This document shows, piece by piece, positions 37,270 through 48,200 of a stretch of 64,000 nt of DNA. Below the pieces are notes generated by a model. The model saw only the letters and a list, made by a program, of their open reading frames with translations. It ran no database searches and was not told the DNA's origin. The stretch covers positions 12,210,445 through 12,274,444 of the forward strand of contig NC_035165.2 in the NCBI RefSeq assembly GCF_001659605.2. The letters are read 5' to 3'. This stretch comes from Manihot esculenta. Lineage: Eukaryota > Streptophyta > Magnoliopsida > Malpighiales > Euphorbiaceae. The position numbers and the translations under genes were made by a program. How positions within the stretch are numbered: position 1 is the first letter of the stretch; each line of letters opens with the position of its first letter.

Positions 37270-37373
37270 CATCCTCATCAGTGTCTGTACACTGATTAAA
37301 TACAATAAAATTTCAAGTCAGGTATCAATCGGGTTTTGAAAAGCAATGCAAACTGTAGTACCAAACTTAATAA

Positions 37374-37860
37374 GGGATGACAACGGATTGGATACAGGAG
37401 TCGGTGGTTGTATGGTGAGTTTAAATTTAAAAATTAATATTTTTAACGAATTTAAATTTTATATATAGAATATTTATTATTTAAATATATATATATAAAT
37501 AATTAATTTAATAAAAAAATATATTTTATAATGATATTTATAAATTTTTGTATGTTTTAATTTTAAAATTAAAATTAAATTTTTTAAAAAATATTAAATT
37601 TAAATAAAAATTATTAATAAAAATTGTATATATTATTAATTAAATATGTGAAATTAAATATATTGAAATTCTATTAGTAATAATTATATGTGGAATAAAT
37701 TTAAATAATTTATATTAATTTTTAATTAGATTTAAAATAAATTTAAATAATTTATATTAATTTTTAATTAAATTTAAAAAATTTAAAGTATTAATAATAT
37801 AAATTAAATTCGGATATAAATAGTTTAATTTTTTGCTGCTATTCTACAAGTTTAGGTTCC
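37374..37860. mobile_element. AT-rich dispersed repeat, MITE-like
   Basis: Opens with GGGATGACAACGGATTGGAT and continues into AT-rich sequence including AATAATTAATTTAATA and TATTTATAAATTTTT. The same order of motifs recurs at about 61915-62400, so both are copies of one family. An opening such as GGGATGACAACGG is common in plant hAT MITEs. The end and target duplication were not resolved. It lies between the CHUP1-like gene and oleosin, reaching about 200 bp before the oleosin promoter motifs. Confidence 0.5.
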
Positions 37861-38054
37861 TAACTTTGACAGACCGATTCAAGAAAGATAACAAGGCCGT
37901 CAGGGTGTCTTCTTTTTCCAGGCCGGGGCCGAATGGGCCAAGACCAATACCACCTTAAATCAGGACAAGAACTCAAGAATCCAATCTTCGATTTTGGAAA
38001 AGAAAAAGTCAGTAGGTCACACCCAAATCTAGGAGTTTTAAAAACTTGATCCCT

Positions 38055-38073
38055 CCACGTGTGCCTTTGCATG
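38055..38073 (+). promoter_or_regulatory. ABRE/G-box and RY element of the oleosin promoter
   Basis: CCACGTGT (38055-38062, G-box core CACGTG) and TGCATG (38068-38073) lie 6 bp apart, about 125-140 bp upstream of the oleosin start. This pair is the known target set of bZIP and B3 (ABI3/FUS3) factors in seed-maturation genes. The motifs are seen; activity is inferred. Confidence 0.65.
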
Positions 38074-38143
38074 TCCCCAAAACTCAACCATCGTTAACAC
38101 CTGTCCTCATAACCATATCTTCTTTAACGCTTTCGCTTTCTCC

Positions 38144-38175
38144 ATCTCTTTCTCTTTCTCTTTCTCTTTCTCTCT
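38144..38175 (+). repeat. CTTTCT-type tract in the oleosin 5'UTR
   Basis: Repeats of TTTCTC and CTCTCT about 20 bp before the start codon. Plant seed-gene leaders often carry such pyrimidine tracts. Confidence 0.7.
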
Positions 38176-38195
38176 CTATCTCGTCGAACTCCGTT

Positions 38196-38678
38196 ATGGC
38201 TGATCGTTCTACTCAGCAGAGACCTTCTAGACCCGCGGCCACAAACAATGCCTCCATTTTTCTACGTAAACTCCAAGCTCACGCTCCCAACTCAACCCAA
38301 CTAGTCGGTTTCTTAACTTTCCTAATCTCCGCTTCCATTCTTCTTCTCCTCACGGGCATCACCGTCACAGTCTCAGTTCTTGGTCTCATCTTTTTTGCTC
38401 CTTTGATCATACTTTCTAGCCCCATATGGTTCCCCGTGGGAATCATCCTCTTTCTTTCCGTTGCCGGGTTCTTGTCGATTTGCGGAGTGGGGGTGGCGGT
38501 GGTGGGTGGATTAGCATGGATGTATAGGTATTACAGAGGGATGAACCCACCAGGTTCTGAACGGTTTGATTATGCTCGCAGCCGAATCTACGATACAGCG
38601 AGCCATATGAAAGATTATGCGAAGGAGTGCGGAGGGTACCTGCAGAGCAAGGTGAAGGATGCAGCTCCTGGCGCATGA
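38196..38678 (+). CDS. Oleosin (oil-body structural protein)
   Basis: A single exon of 161 codons (160 aa), as in most oleosin genes. The hydrophilic N-terminus (residues 1 to about 35) is followed by an unbroken hydrophobic hairpin from about 36 to 108. The proline knot is complete: Pro69, Ser75-Pro76, Pro80 (pattern P-x5-SP-x3-P), within [15 protein letters not shown]. The C-terminal amphipathic part includes [20 protein letters not shown] and ends in DAAPGA. Oleosins coat seed and pollen lipid droplets and limit their fusion. The ATG at 38196 is chosen over an upstream in-frame reading because it begins MADRSTQQ, as usual for the family. The length suggests a low-molecular-weight seed type. 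A CT-rich tract (38144-38175) precedes it. Confidence 0.97.
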   Translation: MADRSTQQRPSRPAATNNASIFLRKLQAHAPNSTQLVGFLTFLISASILLLLTGITVTVSVLGLIFFAPLIILSSPIWFPVGIILFLSVAGFLSICGVGVAVVGGLAWMYRYYRGMNPPGSERFDYARSRIYDTASHMKDYAKECGGYLQSKVKDAAPGA

Positions 38679-39292
38679 TGAGTTGTGATGAATACGGGTC
38701 GGGTCGGGTCGGATTTGTGGTGTGGTGGATATTTGGTGAAGTGGGTGTTGCTTGTCTTGATTTTTTTAATCATCTCCAATGAGAAAATGAAATCTATTTC
38801 ATTATATGTTTATTTATTTATGGTTAACGTTAATTAATTATTGATTAAGTTGATTAAAATGGTTCATTTTTTTGTTCATATTGGATTGGAGGGAGGTTGA
38901 TGATTTTTTTTTTTGTGTTAATTATGTATGATTAGAGGCTTGAGTGTGCTCACCGTGATAGATGTTGAATTAATATTTTCTGTTTGGGTATTCAAGAAAA
39001 TTGGACAATGATCAAAGGAAAGTTAGTTTTTTCAAAAGAAAATATTTTTACATTTTAATAATTATCTAAAAATTTGTTATATAATTTTGTTAATATATAT
39101 ATTTTTATAAAATTTTATGTCAATTTAAATTTATTAATTTATATAACTTTAGAATATTGTCGGTAATACAATTATTTATATTTAATTATTATATTTTTTA
39201 TAAATTTAAATGTGTTTGAATTAATTGTAATTAATACAATGGTGCAAGTATTCATTCTTATGAAGCATGAATCACTCCATGAGGTATCCACA
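38679..39292. other. Oleosin 3' flank and AT-rich spacer
   Basis: Starts with the oleosin 3'UTR, which has GGGTC repeated around 38697-38710. Then AT-rich sequence without recognisable features up to the Copia LTR. Confidence 0.6.
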
Positions 39293-39650
39293 CGCTAAAA
39301 TAAAACTACGTTGTTTTGCTATTTAAAACGACATTGGGGTGGTATTGCTTTATATTGGTATCTAAAACGACATTGGTATTTAAATTATGTTGTTTTTTTT
39401 TATGAGTTGTAATTCTGTAATTACGTTGTACATGTGTTTTTGTCTGGTATAAAAGAAAATAAGATACTTTATATATGTGTTTTTGTTTGGTATAAAAGAA
39501 AACAAGATGCTTTCGAAAATAAGATACTTTATATATGTGTTTTTGTTTGGTATAAAAGAAAACAAGATGCTTTCAAAATTGGATATAACGTCATTTTTAT
39601 GTTTGAAATAAAATTTTTGGTTTTTTCTCTTTTTTTCTGCCTTTTTTACA
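39293..39650 (+). repeat. 5' LTR of Copia-1
   Basis: Starts CGCTAAAATAAAAC (TG expected; first base changed) and ends TTTTTTACA. It shares TTTATATTGGTATCTAAA, the TATAAAAG region and GTCATTTTTATGTTTGAAAT with the 3' LTR. It is longer than the 3' LTR mainly because of a 60-bp tandem duplication and some 5' sequence. Confidence 0.8.
39456..39575 (+). repeat. 60-bp tandem duplication with TATA box in the 5' LTR
   Basis: Two near-identical 60-bp units each contain TTTGGTATAAAAGAAAACAA. With a further diverged copy just upstream, TATAAAAG occurs three times: 39448-39455, 39491-39498 and 39551-39558. The 3' LTR has one. Confidence 0.9.
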
Positions 39651-39652
39651 TA

Positions 39653-39665
39653 TGGTATCAGAGCT
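39653..39665 (+). promoter_or_regulatory. Copia-1 primer-binding site
   Basis: TGGTATCAGAGCT lies two bases after the 5' LTR, complementary to the initiator tRNA-Met 3' end. Confidence 0.85.
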
Positions 39666-39842
39666 GGAACCATAGCTCACGGCGGCGCGTTACTGGTTGC
39701 ATGCGAGAGATTCTTGGTGCTTTTGAAAAAGCTGGTCATGGCGGAGCGAGGGAGCAGTAGCAAGAAACAGAAGACGACCGGAGCGAAGACGATCGGAGAG
39801 CAGATATAGAAGACGACCGAAGCGCAGATAGCGAATACTGGA

Positions 39843-40625
39843 ATGGGAGACTCCCGGAGCCTTCATGACCATCCAAATATGAGTTTAGTTTCATCACCTT
39901 TTATAGGACCTAATTTCAGATCTTGGAGTAAGACTGTTAAAATTGCCCTATGTGCCAAAATAAAATTGAGATTTATTGAAGACACAACTTTGACTCCTAA
40001 CAAAGACACCGAGGGATATGAACAGTGGAAAAGATGTGACTTTATGGTCACATCTTGGAAGGAGTTGGTTGATGGCTTCATATATACTGCCTTTGCCAGA
40101 GATCTCTGGAAAGAGATCTGCGAAAGATTCAGAGAATGCAAAGCGCCTATAATTTATGAGTTGTATAGGAAAATATCTCTTATCTCTCAAGAAAATCAGT
40201 CTGTATCAGTTTACTTCACTAAGCTGAAGAGATTGTGGGATGAGTTTAGGTCAGTAGAACCACTTCCAACATGTACCCGTGGAACCTTTAGGGTCATAGC
40301 TGAAACAACCAATAGGAATAGGCTCATGCAATTCCTGATGGGTCTGAATGAGGCCTTCGGGTCTGTGAGAGACCATGTATTGGGGATGGACCCTTTACTA
40401 ACAGTGAACAAGGTTTATTCAATGGTTGTAAAATTTGAGTCTCAAAGGAAGATTTTGGGGGCGATGAATGACAATTCAGAATCCTTTATCCTATTGAATA
40501 AGACTCAAGCTCAGAATCTGTCCAAACCAAGAAGGTCTAAGGTTAAGAAGGGTCATTGCACCTTCTGCAACATGGATGGCCACATTCGGGAATGGTGTTT
40601 TAAGCTAATCGGCTATTCTCATTAG
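39843..40625 (+). CDS. Copia-1 gag protein
   Basis: A 260-aa ORF with the gag domain of Copia elements (PNFRSWSKTVKIALCAK, YGLKRLWDEF-like VYFTKLKRLWDEF, RLMQFLMGLNEAF) and a C-terminal zinc knuckle C-x2-C-x4-H-x4-C in CTFCNMDGHIREWC. The ORF ends in TAG at 40623-40625 just after the knuckle, where intact elements usually continue into pol, so the stop may be a lesion. Gag forms the virus-like particle in the cytoplasm. Confidence 0.85.
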   Translation: MGDSRSLHDHPNMSLVSSPFIGPNFRSWSKTVKIALCAKIKLRFIEDTTLTPNKDTEGYEQWKRCDFMVTSWKELVDGFIYTAFARDLWKEICERFRECKAPIIYELYRKISLISQENQSVSVYFTKLKRLWDEFRSVEPLPTCTRGTFRVIAETTNRNRLMQFLMGLNEAFGSVRDHVLGMDPLLTVNKVYSMVVKFESQRKILGAMNDNSESFILLNKTQAQNLSKPRRSKVKKGHCTFCNMDGHIREWCFKLIGYSH

Positions 40626-40639
40626 TTCAAAACTAAAAA

Positions 40640-42970
40640 CAAGGTTGGAACCCAATCTGTCAAGGAAAACAGAAACACCAAAATTATGGCTGTTATTGAA
40701 GGAAACAAATCAGAATAGGATAATCCTATGGAATATCTAGACACATCAAATAGAATATATGAATTGACATCCATGTTAAGCTCTTTAAAATAAGAAGTCT
40801 CTCAACTTGTAAAGGGGAAAGGAACTCTTGCCCCAATCACATCTCATGGATCTGAGGCATATTTCATAGACTTTGCAGGTAAGCATATTCTCTATAACAC
40901 TTGCCATGCACAAATGTAAACTGACTCTAATTTGATCCTAGACACTGGAGCCACAAATCACATGTGTTCAGATAGCACTCTCTTCACCACTTTGCATTCA
41001 CTACACAAGCACATATCTGTGTGCTTTCCAAATGGGAAAACAACTCAGGTTACTCAATCTGGAAAGCTGAATCTCTTTGGCAAATTGATTCTAGATGATG
41101 TTCTTTATGTTTCTCACTTTCAATATAATTTGATCTCTGTTAGTCAATTAATGAGTAGCTATGGCTACTGTATAGAGATGTGAAATGATTATTGCCTTAT
41201 ACAGGACCCACTGAATAAGAAGGTGGTGGCCATAGGCAAGAAACAAAGAGGCCTCTTCAGGCAAAACCAGATGAGTTTCTCTCATTCTGACGTAAGAAAC
41301 TGTTTGCTTGAGATCATGAACTCTAATGCTGAACTTCACAACTTTGTAAATAGCACTCTTTCCCAAATGGATTTGAATAAAGAACATTCCATACAACTTG
41401 AACAGACACATAACTCGGTAGTGACCATGAATGACATGCATGATAGACTAGGACATGCATCAGTAGGTAAGCTCAAACATTTTAAAGGCATGAATGGTGG
41501 TAATGAACCTATGAGGTGTTGTCCTGTATGTCCTCTAGCAAAACAAGCCAAATTGCCCTTTCCCAAAAGTCACACCTTAGCTTCAAAACCTTTTGATTGA
41601 ATTCATATTGACATATGGGGGCCATATAAGATCAGCTCTATTACTGGAGCTAAGTTTTTTCTCACAATTGTTGATGACTATAGTAGGGTCGTGTGGACTT
41701 TTATGATGTACTTAAAAGGTCAGACCTTCAGTTTGACTAAACACTTCATACACATGGTAGAAAATCAAAATCAATTTAACAATGCCATTAAAGTTATTAG
41801 AACTGACAATGGAAAAGAGTTTCTAAGCCATAATTACAGTTCTCTGCTTATGAGTAAAGGAATCATGCACCAAAGATCCTGCCCATACACTCCACAATAG
41901 AATGGAGCTGTGGAGAGGAAGTACAAACACATACTTGACACAGCCAGAGCCTTGAAAATGCAATCACAAGTGCCTATTCAATCCTGGTCAGAGTGTATCC
42001 TAACTGCTACTTACCTAATAAATAGAATGCCTATGAAAACATTTTGATTGGTCCACACCTTATGAGAGGCTCTATGGGACTTCACCTAACTATTCTCACT
42101 TGAGAAAGTTTGGTTACTTGTGTTTTGCTATTTCTGTGGGAACATAGAAGGACAAATTTCATGAAAGGGCCATTAAAGCTGTGATGATGGGTTATGCCAG
42201 CACACACAAAGCTTATAAGTTGTATAATATCAGTGATAAATTTGTGAGTAGGGATGTTATTTTTCATGAAAACATTTTTCCCTTCCAAGAGACTAATCTA
42301 ATTAAGAACTCTATGGTTCCCATTCTTGTGGTTGAGAATGATTGTCCAGATCTTGAACTCTGTCCATTTGGTCATACGAGTGATGACCTATAGAAATGTC
42401 CTTCAGTTAAACAAACTCAAAGACAAAGACAAGCCCTTGACTGGATGCAAGACTATGTAAATTCTTTGCAAACATCCTTTATGTCCTTCTATCCCTTACA
42501 TTAGTCTTACATCTGCAATATTAACAGGGTCACTGAACCTTGTACTTATTCTCAAGCATCTAAAGATGTATATTGGGTTGAGGCCATGAAGCAAGAGCTT
42601 CAGGCCTTGGAAAACAACAACACCTGGGTGCTTACTAATTTACCTAAGGGTAAGAAAGCAATAGGTTGTAAATAGATATACAAAGTGAAATTTAAACCAA
42701 ATGGGAATGTAGAAAGATATAAGGCCCGATTGGTGGCCAAAGGCTACAACTAAATTGAGGGCTTGGATTACAAAGACAAGTTTTCACCTGTGGCTAAGCT
42801 TACAACTGTAAGAATTTTCATTGCCCTTGCTACTTCTAAACAATGGCCAATTTTTCAATTGGATATCAATAATGCTTTTTTACATGGTCATCTAAATGAA
42901 GAGATGTACATGACACCTCCCCAGGGTTATTACAAAGCCTAGCTAGGGGAGATTTGCTTGCTTAAAAGGT
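40640..42970 (+). pseudogene. Copia-1 pol, 5' part (protease, integrase, start of RT)
   Basis: Protease has LDTGATNHMC (about 40938-40967). The block before integrase has MHDRLGHASVGKLKHF, with CPVCPLAKQAKLPF completing the HHCC finger. The integrase core has DDYSRVVWTF and IRTDNGKEF; the glutamate of AVERKY is also visible. RT begins with [22 protein letters not shown] and [11 protein letters not shown]. It breaks off at the Gypsy insertion. In-frame stops lie at 40716, 41181, 41598, 41898, 42673, 42751 and 42940, nearly all at positions where Trp or Gln is expected. Confidence 0.85.
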
Positions 42971-42975
42971 CCCAA
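42971..42975 (+). repeat. Left target-site duplication of the Gypsy element
   Basis: CCCAA, paired with CCCTA at 52369-52373. One base differs. The uninterrupted Copia reading frame favours CCCTA as the original. Confidence 0.75.
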
Positions 42976-45072
42976 TGTAATACCCGGCTAGAGTCCGGCG
43001 TTGGAAGTCCTGTAGTCCGGTGCACTTTCGGATGTCGGAATCCTCTGGAAGGGTACGGATTATGTTTTTCTATGTTTTCTATGTTTTGGAAGCATTTTTA
43101 TGTTTTAAAGTGTTTAAAGAAGTAAGGTTTTGAAAGAAAAGCAACAAGGGAGAAAAGCCAAGGTTCGGCCACCGAAGGTCACTTTCGGCCGCCGAACGTG
43201 CATGGCATTCGGGTTCTCCTTCGGCCGCCGTAGTTGGTCTGGCCAGCCAACTATAAAAGGCCCTAGGTCGGTCAAATGGATAAGATTTGCTATCCATTTG
43301 CACGAGCTGAGGTGAGACTTGATCTTCCTTGAGTGATTTATGTGTTTTCTCAAATCTTTCATGGTTTTGATGGATTTTTATGTGGTTTTGAAGTTTTAAG
43401 CAAAAGAGCAAGTTTGGAAGCTTGGAGAGTTTGAGGGAGGAGTTCTCCATATCTCCACGTTGGGATCATTTAATCTCTTGTTTGGAAGAGGTAAGTGAAG
43501 ATCCTGAACTTCCTTTCTTGAGTTTTGAAGGTTTTATGGAAGTTTTATGGGTAGTATGCATGATAGGGTTTAGTTGAGGTTTTTGATGATCTTTGGTGCA
43601 TAAGTGTGTATATGTGTTGTTTGTGATGTTTGTTGAGGTGTTAGGCGAGGTTAGGACCTCTTTATGCATGTTATATGGTATATGCTCGTTGGGAGTAGTT
43701 GCTATGCATGTTGGATAGGTTTTGGGAGAAGTTTGCATGAAACAGAGCAGGTTTCTGCCCAACGGGCAAAACCAGGTTCCGCCGCCGAAGGAAGGTTCGG
43801 CCGCCGAACCCCTTGTGGAGGCAGTTTCGGCTGCCAAAGCTTGCCCCCGAACATTTGGACTTTCGTCTCTGTAGGCAAGGTTCGGCCGCCGAAAGTGCCG
43901 CCGAAGGTTGAGTTTTGTCTCTGTACGAGACTTTCCGCTGCCGAAGGTGCCGCCGAACATGCATGAGTTTCGTCTCTGGAGGGGAGTTTCGGCTGCCGAA
44001 CCTGCCGCCAAAAGTGTCCTGTCCAGCTTTCTTTTGCATGTTTTATGTGATTGTTCTATGATGTTTTAGAGGATTTTTGGGGAGTTTCTTAGAGATGTTC
44101 TTGAGTTAGTTTGGTCCCTCATTTCAGTCCCCCTGTGTAGGAACGGACCAGAGGAACCAAGGAGGTCAGCAATGAGCACTGCTTTTGAACCTGCAGAGTC
44201 AGTATAGAGTCAGCCAGAGGTGAGTGGAACTGAACTAAATCTTTTACGATGAGCACTCAAACATTTTTAGCATATTTCATGCATCATTTATGCCATATGT
44301 ATAGTATTGCATTAGTGAGCACGAAGATGTTGCATTAATCAGTGCATGTACAGATCAGGCGTAGCTTGGATTCATTAGCCCCCTAAATGAAGACCTGATG
44401 AGCCCTGAAAGGGTCGGACATACGGTACCATAGGGTGCTGAATGAAGACCTGAGGAGCTCCTTTGTGGGGCGGGCAATGTGGGCGAATTTTGAATTAGTC
44501 CGTCTGAGATTATGTGATTTACTTGTATTGTGATGCATTCCATGAGATCATGTTTTATTACATGTTTTATATGTACTACTCACTGGGCTAGTATAGCTCA
44601 CCCTCTCCCTCAACCCCAGTCTTGCAGGTACAGAGTCCAGAGAGGTCAGCAGGGTACAGATAAAGAGAAGAGTTATGTAATAGCTAGTGTGGACATGTAC
44701 TTGTACAGATAGTGTATGTTGTATAGATGATGCTTGACCATATGAGTTGTAATCCCTTTTGTATATACATGGTCTGTTATGAAAATGATTTTAGTGTCTA
44801 TGTATGTATGTAAAACCAGGCTTAACATTAGATGAGAGGACCCGCCTAGAGCAAAGATGAGAGCTCTAGCAGGGGTTTTATAGTACAGAGTTAGTGCATG
44901 CACAGGTTAAGCCTTGGAATAGAGAACAGTTTTAATGTTTACAGAAAATGTATGATCATGTATGGGATATCACAGGTACACAGAGTTCACAGTAGGCTTA
45001 CTACGGGTCCCGGCGGCCTTAAGCCGATCTGGATCCTAGTGCTGGTAGCAGTTCGGTTTCCGGGCTGTTACA
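42976..45072 (+). repeat. 5' LTR of Gypsy-1
   Basis: 2,097 bp. TATAAAAG at 43252-43259 marks the likely core promoter. Two clusters of TTCGG(C/T)(C/T)GCCGAA-type motifs lie at 43164-43232 and 43775-44012. It has a segment of nearly 30 bp near 44247-44275 that is absent from the 3' LTR. Antisense ORFs in it are by-products of the GC-rich motif array. Confidence 0.92.
43775..44012. repeat. Array of TTCGGCCGCCGAA-type quasi-palindromes, 5' LTR
   Basis: At least eight full or decayed copies of TTCGGC(C/T)GCCGAA or GTGCCGCCGAA, spaced by short non-repeated segments that include GTTTCGTCTCTGGAGG-like phrases. Several copies show changes at CG positions, such as GGCTGCC for GGCCGCC. Confidence 0.8.
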
Positions 45073-45075
45073 GAT

Positions 45076-45085
45076 TGGTATCAGA
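45076..45085 (+). promoter_or_regulatory. Gypsy-1 primer-binding site
   Basis: TGGTATCAGA three bases after the 5' LTR, as in initiator tRNA-Met-primed elements. Confidence 0.85.
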
Positions 45086-45278
45086 TCCCTAGGTTCATAT
45101 GGTCGGACCTATAGAGAGAGAGTCGGGCTCATAGAGGTCATAGATGGTCAAGCACCATAGGAAAGCATGTCCACTAGGATAGGATGTCAGTCATGTCTAT
45201 CTGATGTGTGAACTGCCATGATTAATGCATGTGTTATATGTTGCTGATGTTATGTGTGTTGTGTTCCAGAGAGTGAAG

Positions 45279-48200
45279 ATGCGAGGAACTCGTCGATCTG
45301 CTAGATTGACTGGAGTCCCACCTGGAAGTGAGGGTACAGCTGCTCGTCCTCCTGCATTGCCAAGGGCAAGATCTCACAGGTCAAGCAGGGAAGGAACGTC
45401 ACGAGACCCTAGAAGGTCTTCTAACGAGAGCAGAAGAGGAGTAGAGAGAAGGGGAAGCTCAGAGGACGAAAGAGAGGCTATGGAAGTTGGTCAGAGCAGA
45501 GATGAAGGTATGGGTATAGGAAGGTCGGAAGAAGGGATGGGAGAGTCCCAAAGAGGCGCACAGGGCCCGGGGTATCCGATGGGAGGTACGTCGGATTTCT
45601 CCAGCTTTGCCCCATATCCACCATATATGCCCTATATGCCTTATCCTTCTTTTTACCCACCATATCACATGTATCCACCCCCACCTTCTCATGCAAGTCC
45701 CGCTCAACCTGAACCAAGAGAACCAGTACCACCACCACCAGAACCTGTAGCCCCTGTTGTTGAAGCACAGCAACCTAGTTCATCAGGGGGACATAAGGTG
45801 AAGATGACCGAGTACTTAAAGTTGGATGCTCCTAAATTCAATACAGGAGATGATCCCTTTGAGTACCTGAGTACAGTGAGAATGATAACCAGTGAATTGG
45901 GAGCTAATGAGAGCAGGGCCATTGAGATGAGGGCCATTGAGATGGCAGGGTTCACATTAAAGTGCAAGAAAGCCAAAGAATGGTTCAAAAACTATGTGGA
46001 TCCCAGAATAGACAGCATGTCATGGGAAGAGTTCGCCAATGAGTTCGCAGGGTGGGCTTTTCCTGACAGTGCCAGGGAGATGAAGGTTGTCGAGTTCGAA
46101 CAGCTGAGACAGACAGAGGAGATGAGCGTTGATGAGTATACAGATAAGTTCCTGGCATTATTACCATACGTAGGGCAGGCGTATGATACGGATCAAAAGA
46201 AGGCAAGGAGATATGCCACAAGGCTTCACCCCAGGTATTTCTCCTTGATTCTTCCAGCAGAGAAAGAGAGTTTCCACTCCATTATGGATGCAGCCAGAAA
46301 AATGGAGGCAAGTGCCATCATACAGGGAACAGGAAAGCGGCAGGTGGCACAGTCTTCGGGTTCTAAGACCCCCAGTGTAGCGATTTCTGGCAGCAGAAAG
46401 GGAGAGAAGTTTAAATCCAAGAGAGGCAAGTTCTGGAGCAGGATTAAGTCAGGACTAGGAATGGGAAACGGCTCCAGCTCTAGCACAGGTAGTGCAGTAT
46501 GTCAGAAGTGTGGGAAACCACATCGAGGAGTTTGTCTGATGGGATCTACAGCCTGCTATAGATGTGGGCGAGAGGGACATATTGCAAGAGAATGCCCCCA
46601 GGCGACCTTTATGGCACCATCCCAGCAGATGACCTCAGGCAGTGTAGCACAGCCAGCAGCTTCAGCCGTACCACAGAGCAGTGGCAGAGGAAGAGGAAGA
46701 GGGTCAGCTTCTTCATCAGGGATGGGTTCCCGAGGTGCAGGTCCGTCAGCCCCAGCACGGATATTCACCATGACGCAACAAGAGGCAGACACATCGAACA
46801 TAGTGGTGTCAGGTAATCTCATCATTGGGTGTTCCGAGGTGTATGCTTTGATGGACCCCGGTGCTTCTCACTCTTTCATTGCTTCTAGAGCTGCAGAGAG
46901 GTTGGGTTTGATAATCTCCGAGTTAAAGTGTCCTCTCTGGGTCAGTGGACCTAGATGTGACCCATCATTGGCAGAGTCAGTCTGTCAAGTCAGTCCAGTG
47001 TGTATAGAGGGTAGATACCTTCCAGCTGACCTTGTGGTTCTAGAGTTGACAGATTTTGATGTCATTCTAGGGATGGATTGGTTATCTACGTATAATGCTA
47101 CCTTGAACTGCAGGGACAAGGTAGTCAGGTTTAGAGACCAGGATGGGTCAGAGTGTGTCTTCAGAGGAGACAGAAGAGGGACACCTAAGGGTTTGATATC
47201 AGCCCTCCAGGCTCGTAGGTTGTTGAGGAAGGGTTGTCAGGGGTTCCTAGCTCATGTGAGAGAGCTAGACATGCAGGTTAGGGAACCATCCTCAGTACCA
47301 GTTGTTAGAGAGTTCCCAGATGTGTTTCCTGAAGTGCTTCCAGGACTACCACCTGTTAGGGAAATAGAGTTCGAGATAGAGTTAATGCCTGGTACGAGAC
47401 CGATCTCTATTCCTCCCTATAGGATGGCACCAGCTGAGCTGAGAGAGTTGAAAGAGCAGTTACAGGATTTGGTAGACAAGGGTTTCATCCGCCCGAGTAC
47501 CTCACCTTGGGATGCTCCAGTACTGTTTGTCAGGAAGAAGGATGGACCTCTTAGACTTTGTGTCGACTACAGGCAGTTGAACAAGGTCACTACCAAGAAT
47601 AAATATCCTCTACCCAGGATCGATGATCTATTTGACCAGCTGTCAGGAGCAGGTTGTTTCTCGAAGATAGATCTGAGATCTGGATACCATCAGTTGAGAA
47701 TCAGGGAAGAGGATGTACCTAAGACAGCTTTCAGGACCAGATATGGGCATTATGAGTTCCTAGTAATGCCGTTCGGGTTAACTAACGCCCCTGCAGCATT
47801 CATGGATCTCATGAACAGAGTTTTCAGAGAGTACCTGGATCACTTTGTGATTGTCTTTATAGATGATATCTTAGTGTACTCCAGGGATGCAGAGGAGCAT
47901 GCCCAGCATCTGCAGATAGTCTTGCAGACTTTGAGGGAGCATGGCTTGTATGCCAAGTTCTCTAAGTGCGAGTTCTGGCTGAGGAGCATTTCTTTCTTGG
48001 GGCATGTAGTATCAAATGAAGGTATAGCAGTGGACCCTAAGAAGGTAGAAGCAGTAGCCAACTGGCCTACACCCATGACAGTCACAGAGATCAAGAGTTT
48101 TCTGGGTTTGGCAGGCTACTATCGGAGGTTCGTTCAGGACTTCTCGAAGATTGCTGCTCCGATGACCAGATTAACCAGAAAGAACCAGAAGTTCATATGG

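Noticed and set aside
43775..44012. Regularly spaced short repeats resembling a CRISPR array
   Set aside because: Plant nuclear LTR context; repeat units are 13-19 bp, degenerate and not separated by spacers of constant length.
43466..44039. Antisense ORFs of 120-181 aa, seen in both Gypsy LTRs
   Set aside because: Presence in both copies only reflects LTR duplication. The GC-rich motif array suppresses stops in several frames, and the translations are Arg/Pro/Ala-rich without domains.
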